64,000 bases of DNA from Dactylellina haptotyla (Eukaryota; Ascomycota; Orbiliomycetes; Orbiliales; Orbiliaceae), in the NCBI GenBank assembly GCA_031310005.1, contig CM062382.1, positions 124,001 to 188,000 of the forward strand. The letters run 5' to 3'. The translations under genes were made by a program, and so were the position numbers. Of the stretch, positions 1 to 11,125 are shown one piece after another (the stretch's first letter is position 1; every line of letters begins with the position of its first letter). Below the pieces are notes generated by a model. That model ran no database searches, was not told the origin of the DNA, and worked only from the letters and a program-made list of their open reading frames with translations.

Positions 1-1595
1 AAACTTGGCATTCGGGAAATCTGGAATTCGGGGCACTAGCGACTTCAAGTTGAAAGTAGACACTGCTGGTAATCTTACGTGCGTATCCTCTATTCCCAAG
101 TGGTTGTGTACGATACGTACCTGCCTTCGCTATATATCACCGCTGAGATAGGTTAAGGAGTTGAAATGAACGATAAAGTCATAACTGACAGACCAAATTT
201 GTTTAGGTTTGTGAGCTCTACTATACAGGTATGGTATGATGCCAATATCGATAACAACCGTAGTCGTATACGCCCTTTATTCGATGCTCTCAATACCACG
301 CTATATCACAGCCAACCGCCGACGGTTATTAGCCCATTGTCACTAGCATACCCTCTCGAGGATCAGAAATTTTTTGGAACTAATGATACAGCTTACGTAC
401 CGATCTATAGAGTTGGTTTCTATATATCAACTGATGTTTGGGCCATGACAAATCGTAATGGGACCAGTTCCAATCTCGCCAGCTCGTATTTTGTAGGGCT
501 GCTGAGCTACCAATATCCGAAAGACAGGTTAGACGGCAGACTAGGGCTAGGGGACATAAGACCAGCCGTAACTCGTAGTAAGTAGTCTATTGTTCTGTTC
601 TATAATAATCTTGTATTTGCAGTTTGATTCTAGAATATTTGAATGGAAAGCTTCACGAGTTGTGTATGTTTTGCTGACTGTCGGCGGCCACGTGTAGCTT
701 CCCTGCGCGCTTCTGAGGAGATTGATGCAACGGGAGCAGCCCATAGCCTTTGTCTACCCTTCGCAACTTATTTCCCTCCTAGTTTGATAAGAGGTCCGTC
801 TCCTTTGCTACAATGCTTCATTGACGGTGAAAAAGGCGATACCACAAAGTATCGTCCCGTGGATAAGAATACCAATCTTCTCTGGCTCGACTGCTCGGTA
901 TGGGAGAAATGGAGTTTGAGACCTTTGAGCATTGTCATATCTGGCAAAACATACCCTCTGAGCCAACAAGGTCTACTGAAGATGGGATTAAATGAGTCGT
1001 ATTCTTTATTTGATCCCCAGGTACGCTACCAAGATGTGGTTGTCCTTGATAGTGCCACAGCTTGGACGCGCTTGCACCCTTGGATTGTTTCCAAAATATA
1101 CGGACGAATCCCTAACTCGGAGTATTACCATTATACATATTTTATCCCTTGCTCAGTAACTCTTAAAGATATACCTAACATTTCGTTTAATTTCAACTCC
1201 ACTCTTGGAAAAGTTATTGAATTAAACGCTAGCAAAGTAGATTTTGCAGTTGATACGTACAGGCACCCTGAAAAAGGTACGATCTAAGACCAGTTTTCAA
1301 GTTCGATGTTGCATCAAGAGATTCACTCTGAGCATAAGCATCACCGTTTGTGCGACTAAATTCCGCTTGCTTTTGCTTACAGATTTGATGTATAGATGAA
1401 CTTTGCGCTGGAACAATCCAACAAATAATTGAAACCAGCGTTACCGATGGAACGACGGGCGAATTGGTCAGCCAGGGGGATGCGATGGGTAGCTTCGGTC
1501 ATTGGATATTCAAGTCGTGGTACATGGTTTTCAAGGTCGTGGAGGATTCTGACGGCCGCCGGAGGCGGCAGATCGGTCTCGCACACTATTTGTAA
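1..1595 (+). CDS. Pepsin-fold aspartic-protease-like protein, 5' end outside window
   Basis: Several frames join into the back part of an A1-family fold. Near position 52–90 is a first-lobe motif reading VDTAGNLT, in the place of the usual DTGS. The next exon (about 229–577) ends near DGRLGLG. Exon 698–1276 holds a cysteine segment (SLCLPF) and the second-lobe motif LDSATAWTRLHP, in the place of DSG/DTG. Exon 1396–1595 ends with GDAMGSFGHWIFKSWY and RQIGLA, the usual C-terminal strand. Introns 578–697 and 1277–1395 preserve phase; the junction before about 229 is uncertain. Both catalytic aspartates are present, but the following glycine is alanine in both lobes. The spacing around SLCLP recalls plant TAXI/EDGP-type inhibitor-like members. 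Protease activity is therefore doubtful; a binding or inhibitor role is inference. Confidence 0.6.
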
Positions 1596-2636
1596 TTTAA
1601 ATGGCATAGCTATGTATGAGCTAGAGTAAAACTCCTCTCAAAGATCGGGGATCTAAACAAAGCCTCACTTATTGCAATATTGAGGCTTCGTATATCTCGA
1701 CGCGTAAACTCACAGGCTGGTATTGTGATGACTGATTTAGTACGAGAAACCACGTACACATGCAGAAGGAATGATTTTTCACTGGAACGCACATACTAGC
1801 TCTAAAGTGCCTTACAGGCATCGTTATTTATCTCTATTTTGCTCTTATCCGCAGTTGTATTGGCAGTGGTGGGTTTGTCCCAGCAAATCCATGCAGGTCT
1901 GAGATTGTTAAGCGGACACTACCTGACAAAACTAGAATTCACGCACGCACGTCGATAGGCCTAGCTTTTGTTGTTACTTTCAGCAATGGAAATTGCTGTT
2001 TCGGACTTCGTGTTCTTATTGATTTTACGATTCTAGAGTGCTGAGTATTCTACATGTTCAAATCGCGCATTTTTAGTTTGCGGGTCGGTTGCTAGGCATG
2101 ACAGCGACTTGGGTGAGATTCACGATCTAGCATTTGAGGCAGTGAACTCTCAAATTTCCATCAAATCTCAAGGGCGTCTGCAAACAAGCACATTCGTTCC
2201 ATCAAATTCTATCGGCTTGTATAAAATATTTATCTTGGACTTAAACTTGCCGTCCGCCTTCGCTAGACCTGTCTCAACGGTTATGATTTGTTTTGTGCGA
2301 CGATGATCGGGTCTTGAGCTCTAGGACTAATGCAGACTGCCGCTTCTATTTTTACACAGGTTCGTTCCACTCGGGCCAGTGTGGGTAATGTGTTTGCTCC
2401 TGTATTTGCCCCATAACTAAAGCCATCCTTCTAACGGGAAGGTGTGGGTCTCGAGTTCCCAACCAAAGTGGTTTCGAGACACCATTCGCAAGACGAGGTC
2501 GGAGTTTACAGAAAAGCAAAGGCTTCAGTTCTTATGTTTTCTACTTTATCGTGATAGCGGTTTTTAATACAGATATTTACATCAAGCAAAATTCCTGGTC
2601 TCGCGGAAAATTCCCGATCGTTTCAACTAGACAAGA

Positions 2637-3090
2637 GTGTTCTGTGTTGCTTACCATGCTATCACTGCAAATGCGAAATCTTCGCCGCCAGTTCCGCCAT
2701 CTGTCGGCTGTTCTGAGGCCAAGGCGGAGATGGAGCTAAAGGAAAAGGAGTTGGCGCAGATCCATGCTTTTCCGAATCCTGTCGCCAAAGAAACCCATTT
2801 GGAATGCGGATCAGGCATGCAAACGAGAAAGTCTCGTGGAGATAGTCTCTGGGCTCATAGCAAGGTAGTTGAGGGAAAGCAGCAACCACATGAGAGAAGA
2901 GGAGTCCTTTCGAGAACTCGGGCCCGCTCTTATCAGAGCCCGCATCGCCAAGCATGCGTGTAGGTGGCACGACCATGAACCTTCAAGGCTCGGATGCTCG
3001 GAGAGTGTAGAAAGGAATGGCGTGGACGGCGAGGCAAAGACTGCACCTTTCCGGACGGGAAGGAGCACCATATTTGAGTGCCCTGGATGA
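2637..3090 (+). other. Two overlapping open frames, possible relict or exon pair
   Basis: Frame 2637–2963 (108 codons) and frame 2869–3090 (73 codons) overlap on the plus strand. Both read as charged, moderately protein-like sequence (for example EMELKEKELAQIHAF, then REEESFRELGPALIRARIAK). No domain is recognised and no clean intron joins them. The local GC is higher than the flanks. It could be a decayed gene or chance; I favour neither strongly. Confidence 0.15.
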
Positions 3091-3988
3091 TATTTCGATT
3101 CCGAGGATAGGGCTTTTCATCTGGCATATAACTGATTAACTGTGCCCGGTCAAGAGAGAAACTAAAGAATTAGTTTCTAGCTAAGTTGCGATTTGCACCG
3201 ACAATCAATACCACAAATATCTTCCTGTCCTCAAAGTTTTTTTAGTGTCTGATATCCAGCGTGAAATGACGTTGGGCGTGTAACTCGGAAGGCAAGTTGC
3301 TCTGATTCCCTTGCACTCGACCTGCATTCCTTGTTGCGCTAGCGCCCTGAAACAGTTGTGAGTTTTGCTACACTGAAACGAGCTGCGATCTGTTTATAGG
3401 GACACCAACAAGCAATATTTTCCTTCTCTTTTTGGTATTCTGTGAAATTAACAGTGGAACGATGTTCATGCTAACATGGCAAGGGATGTCACAGTCGTTT
3501 GTTGAAAGCATACGCTACTGTGGCGTCAAAGTTAGGCACACCGACCGCGCGCTGCCTGGGAGCCATACCTATAGCTAGCTATACCCAACACACGAAAGTC
3601 GCTTCAACAGTTGCGAGCGCACGAGTGAGGCACGAGCCAACGCTTCTATTTTTGTCGATGGGAAGAGCCTAACAAAATACAGTATGCATGACACCGAATT
3701 CGCAAATTTTTTGGAGGGGGGTCTAAGACTAATATCTTAGCTAAGATTAGTCGTGCAATACGGGCGCCAGATCGGTGGACGGAGAGCAGTTGGGTTGCAT
3801 TTGGAATATCACAACACCAGTCTCAGAACGAGTTGCACAGCCGTCGATCGGCCGACAGGCTACCGCAACCGCAGCCAACACGACGTCAGACAACACTCGA
3901 TTGCTCAGTGCATCTCCGACCTGCGCTTGTCGTTTTTGCTTCTGCGGCTCTCCGTGCCTCTATTTTTCTCCCTTGTAGCCCTGTGTAC

Positions 3989-4020
3989 TAAGTGAGTGAG
4001 TAAGTAAGTAAGTAAGTAAG
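3989..4020. repeat. (GAGT)/(AAGT)n microsatellite
   Basis: A run of agtgagtgag followed by several aagt units directly precedes the membrane-protein gene. It is a simple tandem repeat of tetranucleotides. Confidence 0.85.
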
Positions 4021-4212
4021 GCACTGGACTTTATTGTGGTTTTTGCAGGCTCTGGTGCGCATGCTTGTGAATTTTTAACGGGATTCCCGGCGGAGCCTAG
4101 CAGACAAAGACCTCCCCTGGCCCCCGTCGGGTTTCAGAACCACCACTGTTGGAATTCTATATCGAAATATTTTTCTAGTTTTTATTTTTTTGGGCTATCG
4201 GAAAGAGAAACC

Positions 4213-7148
4213 ATGAAACCCAGGAGGATATACAACATGGTTCCCTCCGGCCATTATTCCAACCCTGTCTTTAGGGATTCCTCTCCCTCTGGAAACCAGT
4301 CAAAGACCGATCCACTCCCCTTCGCCGCCAAGTTTGAACCTTTGACCCAGAGTCTTCTACCAAAAGAACCGAAACTACCAGGCCCGCCCACAGCCATTCC
4401 ATCTCCGACATTAACGGCTGATTTAGACGCGATGGCGTCAACTCCACCAGTCTCACCGATATCACCAGAACCTAGCACCGTCCGGTTTTCGAGTCGGTCT
4501 TCTGTAAACTCCACTCTTTCACTGGCGAATTCGACAGCGCCGATTCTTGAGAAACGACCTAGCAGATTTCAGAGTGACTTCAGTCATCTCCGCAAAGTAT
4601 CGCTTCAAAAAAGTCCAGATCCAGCTTTCCAATCCCATCGAAGACACTTCTCGGATGAAGCGACAAGATATAGGACTTCGGCTTTTCGAGAAGAGGTGTT
4701 AGAAGAAGATGACGACGAAAGCAACAATGGCACCGATAGTGTCAGCAAAAATGGTGATAGAGCTGTAGGAGAGATAACTTCTACGGAATTCAAAAGTGTA
4801 CCGCTGGGAAGTGCGCCGGCTGGGCTTGGACTTCGCTATATCCAAGCTGACGAGGGTGTCGGAACAAAATCGGGATCCATATATTCGAATCTCCCCCCGG
4901 ATGATGACGACGATAGTTTCGATGATGAAAAAGTAATCACAAAATCTAAGCCGAAAATCAATTGGCTGAGTATCACGATATTGCTGCTCTGTATCTATTC
5001 TACCATCGGATCTATATTCTTCTTCCTCATCGCAGCAATTAAACCGAGATATGGTACAAAAATTTCGACGACGTCCAGTTTGAAACCACAGGACGCACAG
5101 CTTATATCCGCAATTCTCGCTAAAACCAGTAAGTTATAACTCACTTCTTTTCATCTATTATTTTGAAGATTGATTGCTAAACAAAAATGGGATTGCATTG
5201 TTTCTAGTTGAATTGAGTTTTGTTAGTGTTTTCGTATCGTTTCTCGGACAAGTTTTATCTCGCCGAGCTCTCATGACTGGCTCCAAAGGGGTCAATATCG
5301 CGGAACTTTCGATGAGAAGTTGGGTGACACAGCCTGGAACCCTCTTGACGCATACATCCTCCGTGAGATTCGCAGGTCTTACCTTCCTTGGCGCGCTTTC
5401 CTTGACTGCAACCGTCTTTGCGAGTTTCTATACCACTGCAGCGGACACTCTAGTCTCACCGAAACTTGCATGGGGTGATTTCAAGGCTAGAAATCTCACG
5501 GGTCTTGCATATACCGCCTACGCAAACTCCACTTATAGAAGTAGTACCTGCAAAACTGTCATATCGGATGCTGAGGATCCGATTTACAACGGCTACTTTA
5601 ACCCAGTAGCCTGGGTTACTTGCGACGCAATACTATCTGCTGGCCGTGGGTATCGAGATTTGAGCGACTGGAATGAACAATGGGCGGAGGGAAGAGGCCG
5701 AACTTATTCAGATGCAATCAAGCGGCCCGCGGCTCCCACTTCTCTTGACTTGGTAAACTACGCTGGAGCCTGGATGCACGTCAGTGGGCAGAATGGTATT
5801 AACAAAGCCACCTTGGCCATGCCGCATCCGGGCATTATTTCGTCGACGAGAAACTCTAGCTTGAACGGTATTCTACAGCCTGAAGAAGCAGGTTCCGGGT
5901 ACGGATCCTTCATCGTTAAGGCCTCTGTACCCAACCCAGTCGTCGACGTCACTTGCTCCCCAGTGGATGCCGCTAGAATTAACTGGTATATCGCGCAATC
6001 GAACTTTTCTGATTTAACCCGTAACGGTACTTTTGATCCAAAAGTCCAGCAACTGTTCAACTTTACCAACGAACCGGAATTGATATCTCCGCTATCTGCT
6101 CCACGTTTTGGGAAAGCGCCAATTATGAATAATACCGTTGTATCAGGTGTTCCTGCAAGTCGCTCTCTGTATCTCCTCACAAGGACTCCTAGCAGTGGAG
6201 AGAATTACGTGTTATGTGGCATTAAGAGCTTCATCACACCCAATTGCTCGAGCGAATTCCAAGCCTTTGAAAGTGGTGGAAATGCGACAGCGAATTGCAA
6301 CATTGACAATGAGCTCGCATTTAAGGAAGATTTAAGAAGGCACAATGTCTCAACGATCGAGTATCCAATTGGAACAAGCGATCCCGTTCAGGATTCCTTG
6401 ACTAGCGCGCCTGACTTTAGGTACGGACATATACTTCCCATCCCGTACAAAAATCTTTATATCATGATCATGAGCTAATCGAAAATTAAAACATTATAGT
6501 AACATTGCTTTCAATGTTTTCCTCTCCCTTTCACTCAACACAGGTGTCAGCGATGGTAATGCCTCTATCAGTCATTTCCTATCCCAGCTCGCTCTCGACA
6601 CACCTACGAGCAATCTCAACCCGGGGCGGCCTTCTTTAGCCGAAGCTCTTGCGGTGCTCCTTGGAAACGCAATGGTAACCTCAGCTGCTGACTCGGTTTT
6701 CACCACGTATTTTGCTTATAATGAGACGACGCCCCGCCCGGTTAAAGAGTACTACAATGCTCAGCTACAAGCAATCGAATATACATCGGGCGCCGGAAGC
6801 GGGTGGAAGCCACTCTTTTATGTCGTCCTTGCTGGCGTGTTGGTCATGAATGTTTTTTGCTTGGTGTACTTCTCTTGTGTAAGGAATGGATTTGTCACCG
6901 ATTGGACAGAGGTTCAAAATCTCTTCTGTATAACCATGGACGGGGGTGTATTGAGAGGCGCGAATGCAAAACCACCGGTGACAGATATCGGCGGAGAAAA
7001 GTGGAAGGGTACGGGTGGAACGGGACCAATGGGTGGGCAGTATAAGGTTGGGTTTTGGTTTACAGAGAAGGCCGGGCGTTGGTACGTTACTGATGAGCTG
7101 GCGGATGGGAAAGGAGCAAAAACGACCGGATATGAAAGAATGGTTTGA
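4213..7148 (+). CDS. Multi-span membrane protein, uncharacterised fungal family
   Basis: Model 4213–5128, 5208–6444, 6551–7148 gives about 916 aa. Introns are GTAAGT…CTAG and GTACAA…TCAG, with phase kept; the second donor could instead lie at 6421. The start MKPRRIYNM is chosen because the in-frame sequence before it looks like 5' leader. The first ~250 residues are cytosolic-looking: Ser/Pro-rich with an acidic patch (EEDDDESNN). A hydrophobic segment (SITILLLCIYSTIGSIFFFL) follows, two more come early in exon 2 (SFVSVFVSFLGQVL and a stretch through GALSLTATVFASFY), then a ~450-residue loop with many N-glycosylation sequons and cysteines. A final membrane span (LFYVVLAGVLVMNVFCLVYF) precedes a short basic tail. 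No enzyme motif is seen. I recognise this as a recurrent Pezizomycotina architecture but know no function. Confidence 0.8.
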
Positions 7149-7443
7149 ATTTTTGGGTTATGTTTTAGATGGATTAATTTTCGGTTTGGTAATTAAGTAG
7201 ATGTGAATATTCTAACGGCGTTATGGAGTTCTTCTGTTGCTGTCATATATTATTTCTCTATCATTTTGGTGGTTGTAATGGTACTGGGTCCATGATCTCG
7301 AGATTTTCTCATTTTGAGAATCTAGAATTCCGATACTACTCTCTGTACTCAATATATTAATGAAAGAATGATTTAAATCTGGGCTAGTATACCAGTAGCG
7401 GATTCCAAGTCTTTGGCTTGAATTTTTCAATATTCTGATTGAT

Positions 7444-8172
7444 TTAGCTAGATGTCTTCCATGATTCTCTACATACCCAGATTGCTTCACCACAACCTTC
7501 CTCTTGGACTTTTGTAGTCTCCGGGACTGCTTTTTCAGATGGTATTCCTAGGAGCTTGAAACCCATCCTGACACCGGCACCATTATCAACATCAAACTCC
7601 ACCCGCCAGCCTGCTTCTTCCTCCTCACTTCGTACGGCTCTCCAAGTCCAAAAAGCACCGTTCACGCGTCCAACACCAAGCGCATACTTTTCAACAACTG
7701 CCAGAAAACCACGGCTATCAGGTCCAGTATCATCGTTCCCATACTCCCAGAATAGGACTCCGCTGCCGGCTTCCGGCTCCTTGTCTCCCCAGACCTCCTT
7801 GTATTCTGTCACAACCCCGGTATCCGGATTTAACATACTCCCCGTCTCCAGTGCCACTTCTGGATCATTTGGGAAATCCGGATGTGGCTGCATTACCCCT
7901 TCGTCGGCGGGATTCTCACCCTTGGCGAACGGCACAGAAGAAACTAGATGGGTCCACGAGCATTTGCTGAACCCTGGCTTTCCAGGCACAGGTTCTGATG
8001 CTCGAAGGCCGGCGAAAGCCCAGGAAACAACCTTGGGCGCAGATGTGTTGTCCTCCTTGAGGAGGCGCTGGTCAACAAAATAGGTCTTGCCCGTGAGAAC
8101 AAGGGTGTCTGTCGGCTCGCTGTGGGCAAAGGAGGGGCCCCACGCAATTGAGGTTCGGGTGGATATAGACAT
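7444..8172 (-). CDS. HRI1: HRI1-family protein
   Basis: The single exon encodes 242 aa starting MSISTRTSIAWGPSF. An upstream in-frame extension to 8376 lacks family-like sequence, so the start at 8172 is preferred. Family features visible are the opening SWGP-like strand, TDTLVLTGKTYFVD, SWAFAG, DEGVMQPHP, ETGSMLNPDTGVVTEYKEVW, and a second lipocalin-like half ending in VEFDVDNGAGVRMGF. HRI1 proteins are small two-barrel proteins; the yeast member is of unknown function and was reported to associate with Hrr25 and Sec72. The order of motifs and the length fit the family. It lies head-in-line with the next minus-strand gene, 470 bp away. Confidence 0.75.
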   Translation of the reverse strand: MSISTRTSIAWGPSFAHSEPTDTLVLTGKTYFVDQRLLKEDNTSAPKVVSWAFAGLRASEPVPGKPGFSKCSWTHLVSSVPFAKGENPADEGVMQPHPDFPNDPEVALETGSMLNPDTGVVTEYKEVWGDKEPEAGSGVLFWEYGNDDTGPDSRGFLAVVEKYALGVGRVNGAFWTWRAVRSEEEEAGWRVEFDVDNGAGVRMGFKLLGIPSEKAVPETTKVQEEGCGEAIWVCRESWKTSS

Positions 8173-8642
8173 CTTCGTGAGGCACAAACGCTTATGCCCA
8201 AGGCGATAAAAGAGGAGAAGGAGATCTATGGACCAAAGATGGCTGACCGACTTGGATTCAAAGGGAGACTGTGTTTGCTCCCCTGTGTTCGAAACGACTT
8301 TCGGCCTAGTCTCGTGCACCAAACGCTGCCTGTTGATCACAAACCGCATGGCGACAACGTATTTTCGTGTTGTCAAGCTAAAAGTTAAAATCTATGCCAA
8401 AAAATTTACTAGTTCTACTTATAATGTAGGCTCCGAGAGGCATAATCAAAATTTACGAGTAAATTATATTGGTATAAAATTATTGAATACATTTGTTAAT
8501 ATTTTTGAAAACTCTTGGAGGAAGCCAAAATAACGCCTTGTGGTTTTGCAACTAGTTACACTGTATATGCTCTTGAAGGAATGATACGCCGTTAGGTAAT
8601 GCCGATGACCCAATGAGTGTTTTTTAGAATCATTATGCGAAA
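8173..8642. other. AT-rich intergenic spacer
   Basis: This is the 470-bp gap between two minus-strand genes: 3' side of the GPI-protein gene and 5' side of HRI1. No further coding sequence is supported. Confidence 0.5.
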
Positions 8643-11125
8643 TTATAGAAAAAATGCAAGGCCCATAACGCTGATAACGCCTGATACGAAAATAAACGAA
8701 ACCGAAATAGATTTACTCGCAGCGTTTCGCTCGCCAGATCCATTGGATCCGCTTGATGGCGTCGCGCCATCACCACCACCCGCCGTTGACTCTGGACCGT
8801 TACTTTCGGTCCCTGTTTTGCCAGCAACTTCAGTAACAAAGGTGCCCGGGATCGCTTTCCCCGCTCTTGTAGCCGGCCCACTGGTCATCGGCGGGAAAGC
8901 AGAGGAATCTATAATTGATCCACTCACTGCTAACGTCTTCGTCACTCCGTTCGTTACAACGTAGGTGATTCCATCATTATTCTCTACGATTGTTGTAAAC
9001 CCAGCTTCATTCGTAGCTGGCATTCCACCAGATGAAACCAAGGAACCGGCAATGAGACTGAGAGTGACCACCGCAGTAGTTCCGTTGATAGTAGTAGAAA
9101 CTTTAGTAACGCGGCCGAAAAGAGAAAATGTCTCCCCTGGGTTGACCATTGTGGTGGTGAAAACCATAGGAACCATGGTAGTCTTTCCATCAATCACGGT
9201 TTGAACAAACGATGTGCCCACTGACGTGGTCGTAGAGGATGGACCGATGGCGAAAGCATGGGTGATAACCACTGACGTGGTAGTGGGTTTCCCGCCGATG
9301 GTTGTAACAAAAGAGGAGGTCTCTAGGCTTGTGGATATCGATGGCCTGATTGGTGGCTCCGTTATCAAAGAAGTAAATGAAGAAATGATATTCGTCGGCT
9401 TTCCATTTTGAGTTGTGTGGATCGTAGTCTGGCCCGTCTGCGTCTTAACTTTTACCGGAGTGCTAACCGCGCCCTTGGTTCGCGAGGAAGTCCCAATAGG
9501 CCAGTCATCTGTGACGAAAGGCGGCCATTGTATCTTCTCACCCCAGACAATCCAGTCATCAGGAACGTCCATGATACTACCGCTCTGATCGTACCACTTG
9601 CCGTTAATGAACTTCGGTGGCACGTACATCTGCGGTCCGACCCATGTATATACGACAGTTTCTTGGTACCCCCGCCACCAATCCCACCAGTTGGCACCCG
9701 CTGGCAAAAAGCTTGGCCATTCACTCTCGCTCTCAGTGAGTAGATCTAGAGACTGATCGCTGACACTCAGCTGTGCGAAACGGAGGAAATTCGGTGTTAC
9801 ACTTGATTCAGCACCAGAAGTCTCCTTGGGCATTGGAATTTCGGCCGTACTATTCGCTCCAAAGGATAAGGACGGGAATTCAGATGATGTCGTGGACGAG
9901 ATTGAGGACTTAGATTGAGTCACGGTTGTTGTAGTTTCCCCTGATAACCCAGTTTCGACCGTCGTAGTAAGTACTTCAGATGTAGTAACTGATACCGAAG
10001 TAGAGCTTGACTGCTTATTTGCATCAGATGTTGATGGGGAGAACGACGTTGTCTCAGGCGCAGGGGATGAGCTTGTTGTCTTGGTAGAAGATATTGATGT
10101 TATTGGTGTTGTCTCTGGCTCGGACAAAATCCCGACACTAGGTAAGACCGAAACTTCAGAAGTAGGAAAGCTAGTCGAACTAGAGGTATCAGACTCTGGT
10201 TTAGAGGTGGCAATGGAGGAGGAACTAGTAAACTCTTCAACAGCCGAGGACGAGGGTGTTGTTGTATCGGCCGGTTGACTTGAAGAGCTCGGGATGCCTG
10301 TTTCCATCGGCAAGCTCTCTACTGTGGAAGCCGCTTCGGCATCTGGAGTAGTTGTAGTTGGCTCTGCGGTTTTCAGGACCAGCACAATTGGTGTCCTTGT
10401 CACAAACCCCTTCTTAGTTCGTGACGAAGCACAAGAAGATCCATTTATGAAAGGTTTCCAGTTCTTGTCATTGATATGCCTTCCAGCCTCGAGAGTTATA
10501 TAGTTTTCTTGCTCGGGAACGAGATAACGAATTGAGATAGTTGGGCAGGCCGAATATTTCTCCTTCGGCCCCGTATACGATATTGTCACGTTCAACTCGT
10601 CGAAGATGTCGTTCTGGCAGCACGGGTAGTTCCGTTGTACTTCTGTACCATTTATATTATCGGGAAAAACTATCGAGGTCCCGTTGATGGCATAGCCACT
10701 CGACTTTGTAGGCTCAATGTTAACGACCGAAGAGGAAAAGGCTGAATAAGCCGCTGAATCTGTAAACGTAGATGTGACTGTTGCGTTTGAGAAGACTACG
10801 AAGACATCTCCGGCATTAACTCGCAGCTTGCAGTCAACAGTATCAGACGTAGCAGGTCCGGCTACATCGCATGGTGTAATTGTATAGGTATCGGTAGTAT
10901 AGGATGTTGCTATAACAAAAGAGTTGTTAATGCGATGAACTGTCTGAGCATTTTAATATTTGTATAAAAAGGACATTACTTACAATATTTCTTCGGATGG
11001 TTGTAGAATTCCGTCACTACTATGTTAGAGGATATCGATGTCGTTGCGCTATCGATTTGCGCAAGAGATCCTTTCGGAATAGCTACTGCCGCTAGAAGCG
11101 CAGCTACGAGAAATGAGGAAGGCAT
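8643..11125 (-). CDS. Secreted Ser/Thr-rich GPI-anchored cell-surface protein
   Basis: Exons 11125–10984 and 10909–8643 (intron GTAAGT…TATAG, 74 nt) give about 802 aa. The N-terminus MPSSFLVAALLAAVAIPKG is a signal peptide. Residues ~50–190 form a cysteine-containing domain (TPCDVAG, VDCKLRVNAGDVFVVFSNA, NYPCCQNDIFDELNVT). A long Ser/Thr-rich stalk follows, then a Trp-rich segment (NWWDWWRGYQETVVYTWVGP, WIVWGEKIQWPPF). Next come degenerate repeats around T-I-x-G-K-x-T-T (TTIGGKPTTT, TVIDGKTTMV, TTINGTTAVV). The end SISVSFIFVSGVISVMGLAF is a GPI-type hydrophobic tail after a Gly/Ser/Asn stretch. The architecture suggests a wall-linked adhesin or structural mannoprotein; no enzyme domain is seen. 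Confidence 0.85.

Larger units (their letters stand above)
1596..4212. other. Gene-poor gap
   Basis: No gene with recognisable domains. It contains a tetranucleotide repeat just before the next gene, and around 2637–3090 two overlapping plus-strand open frames of higher GC (described separately). The rest is short frames broken by stops on both strands. Confidence 0.5.

Noticed and set aside
8643-11125. Apparent frame break near 10660 in the GPI-anchored protein gene
   Set aside because: Recounting the five-A run at 10665–10669 shows the frame is continuous (SIVFPDNINGTEV); the gene is intact.
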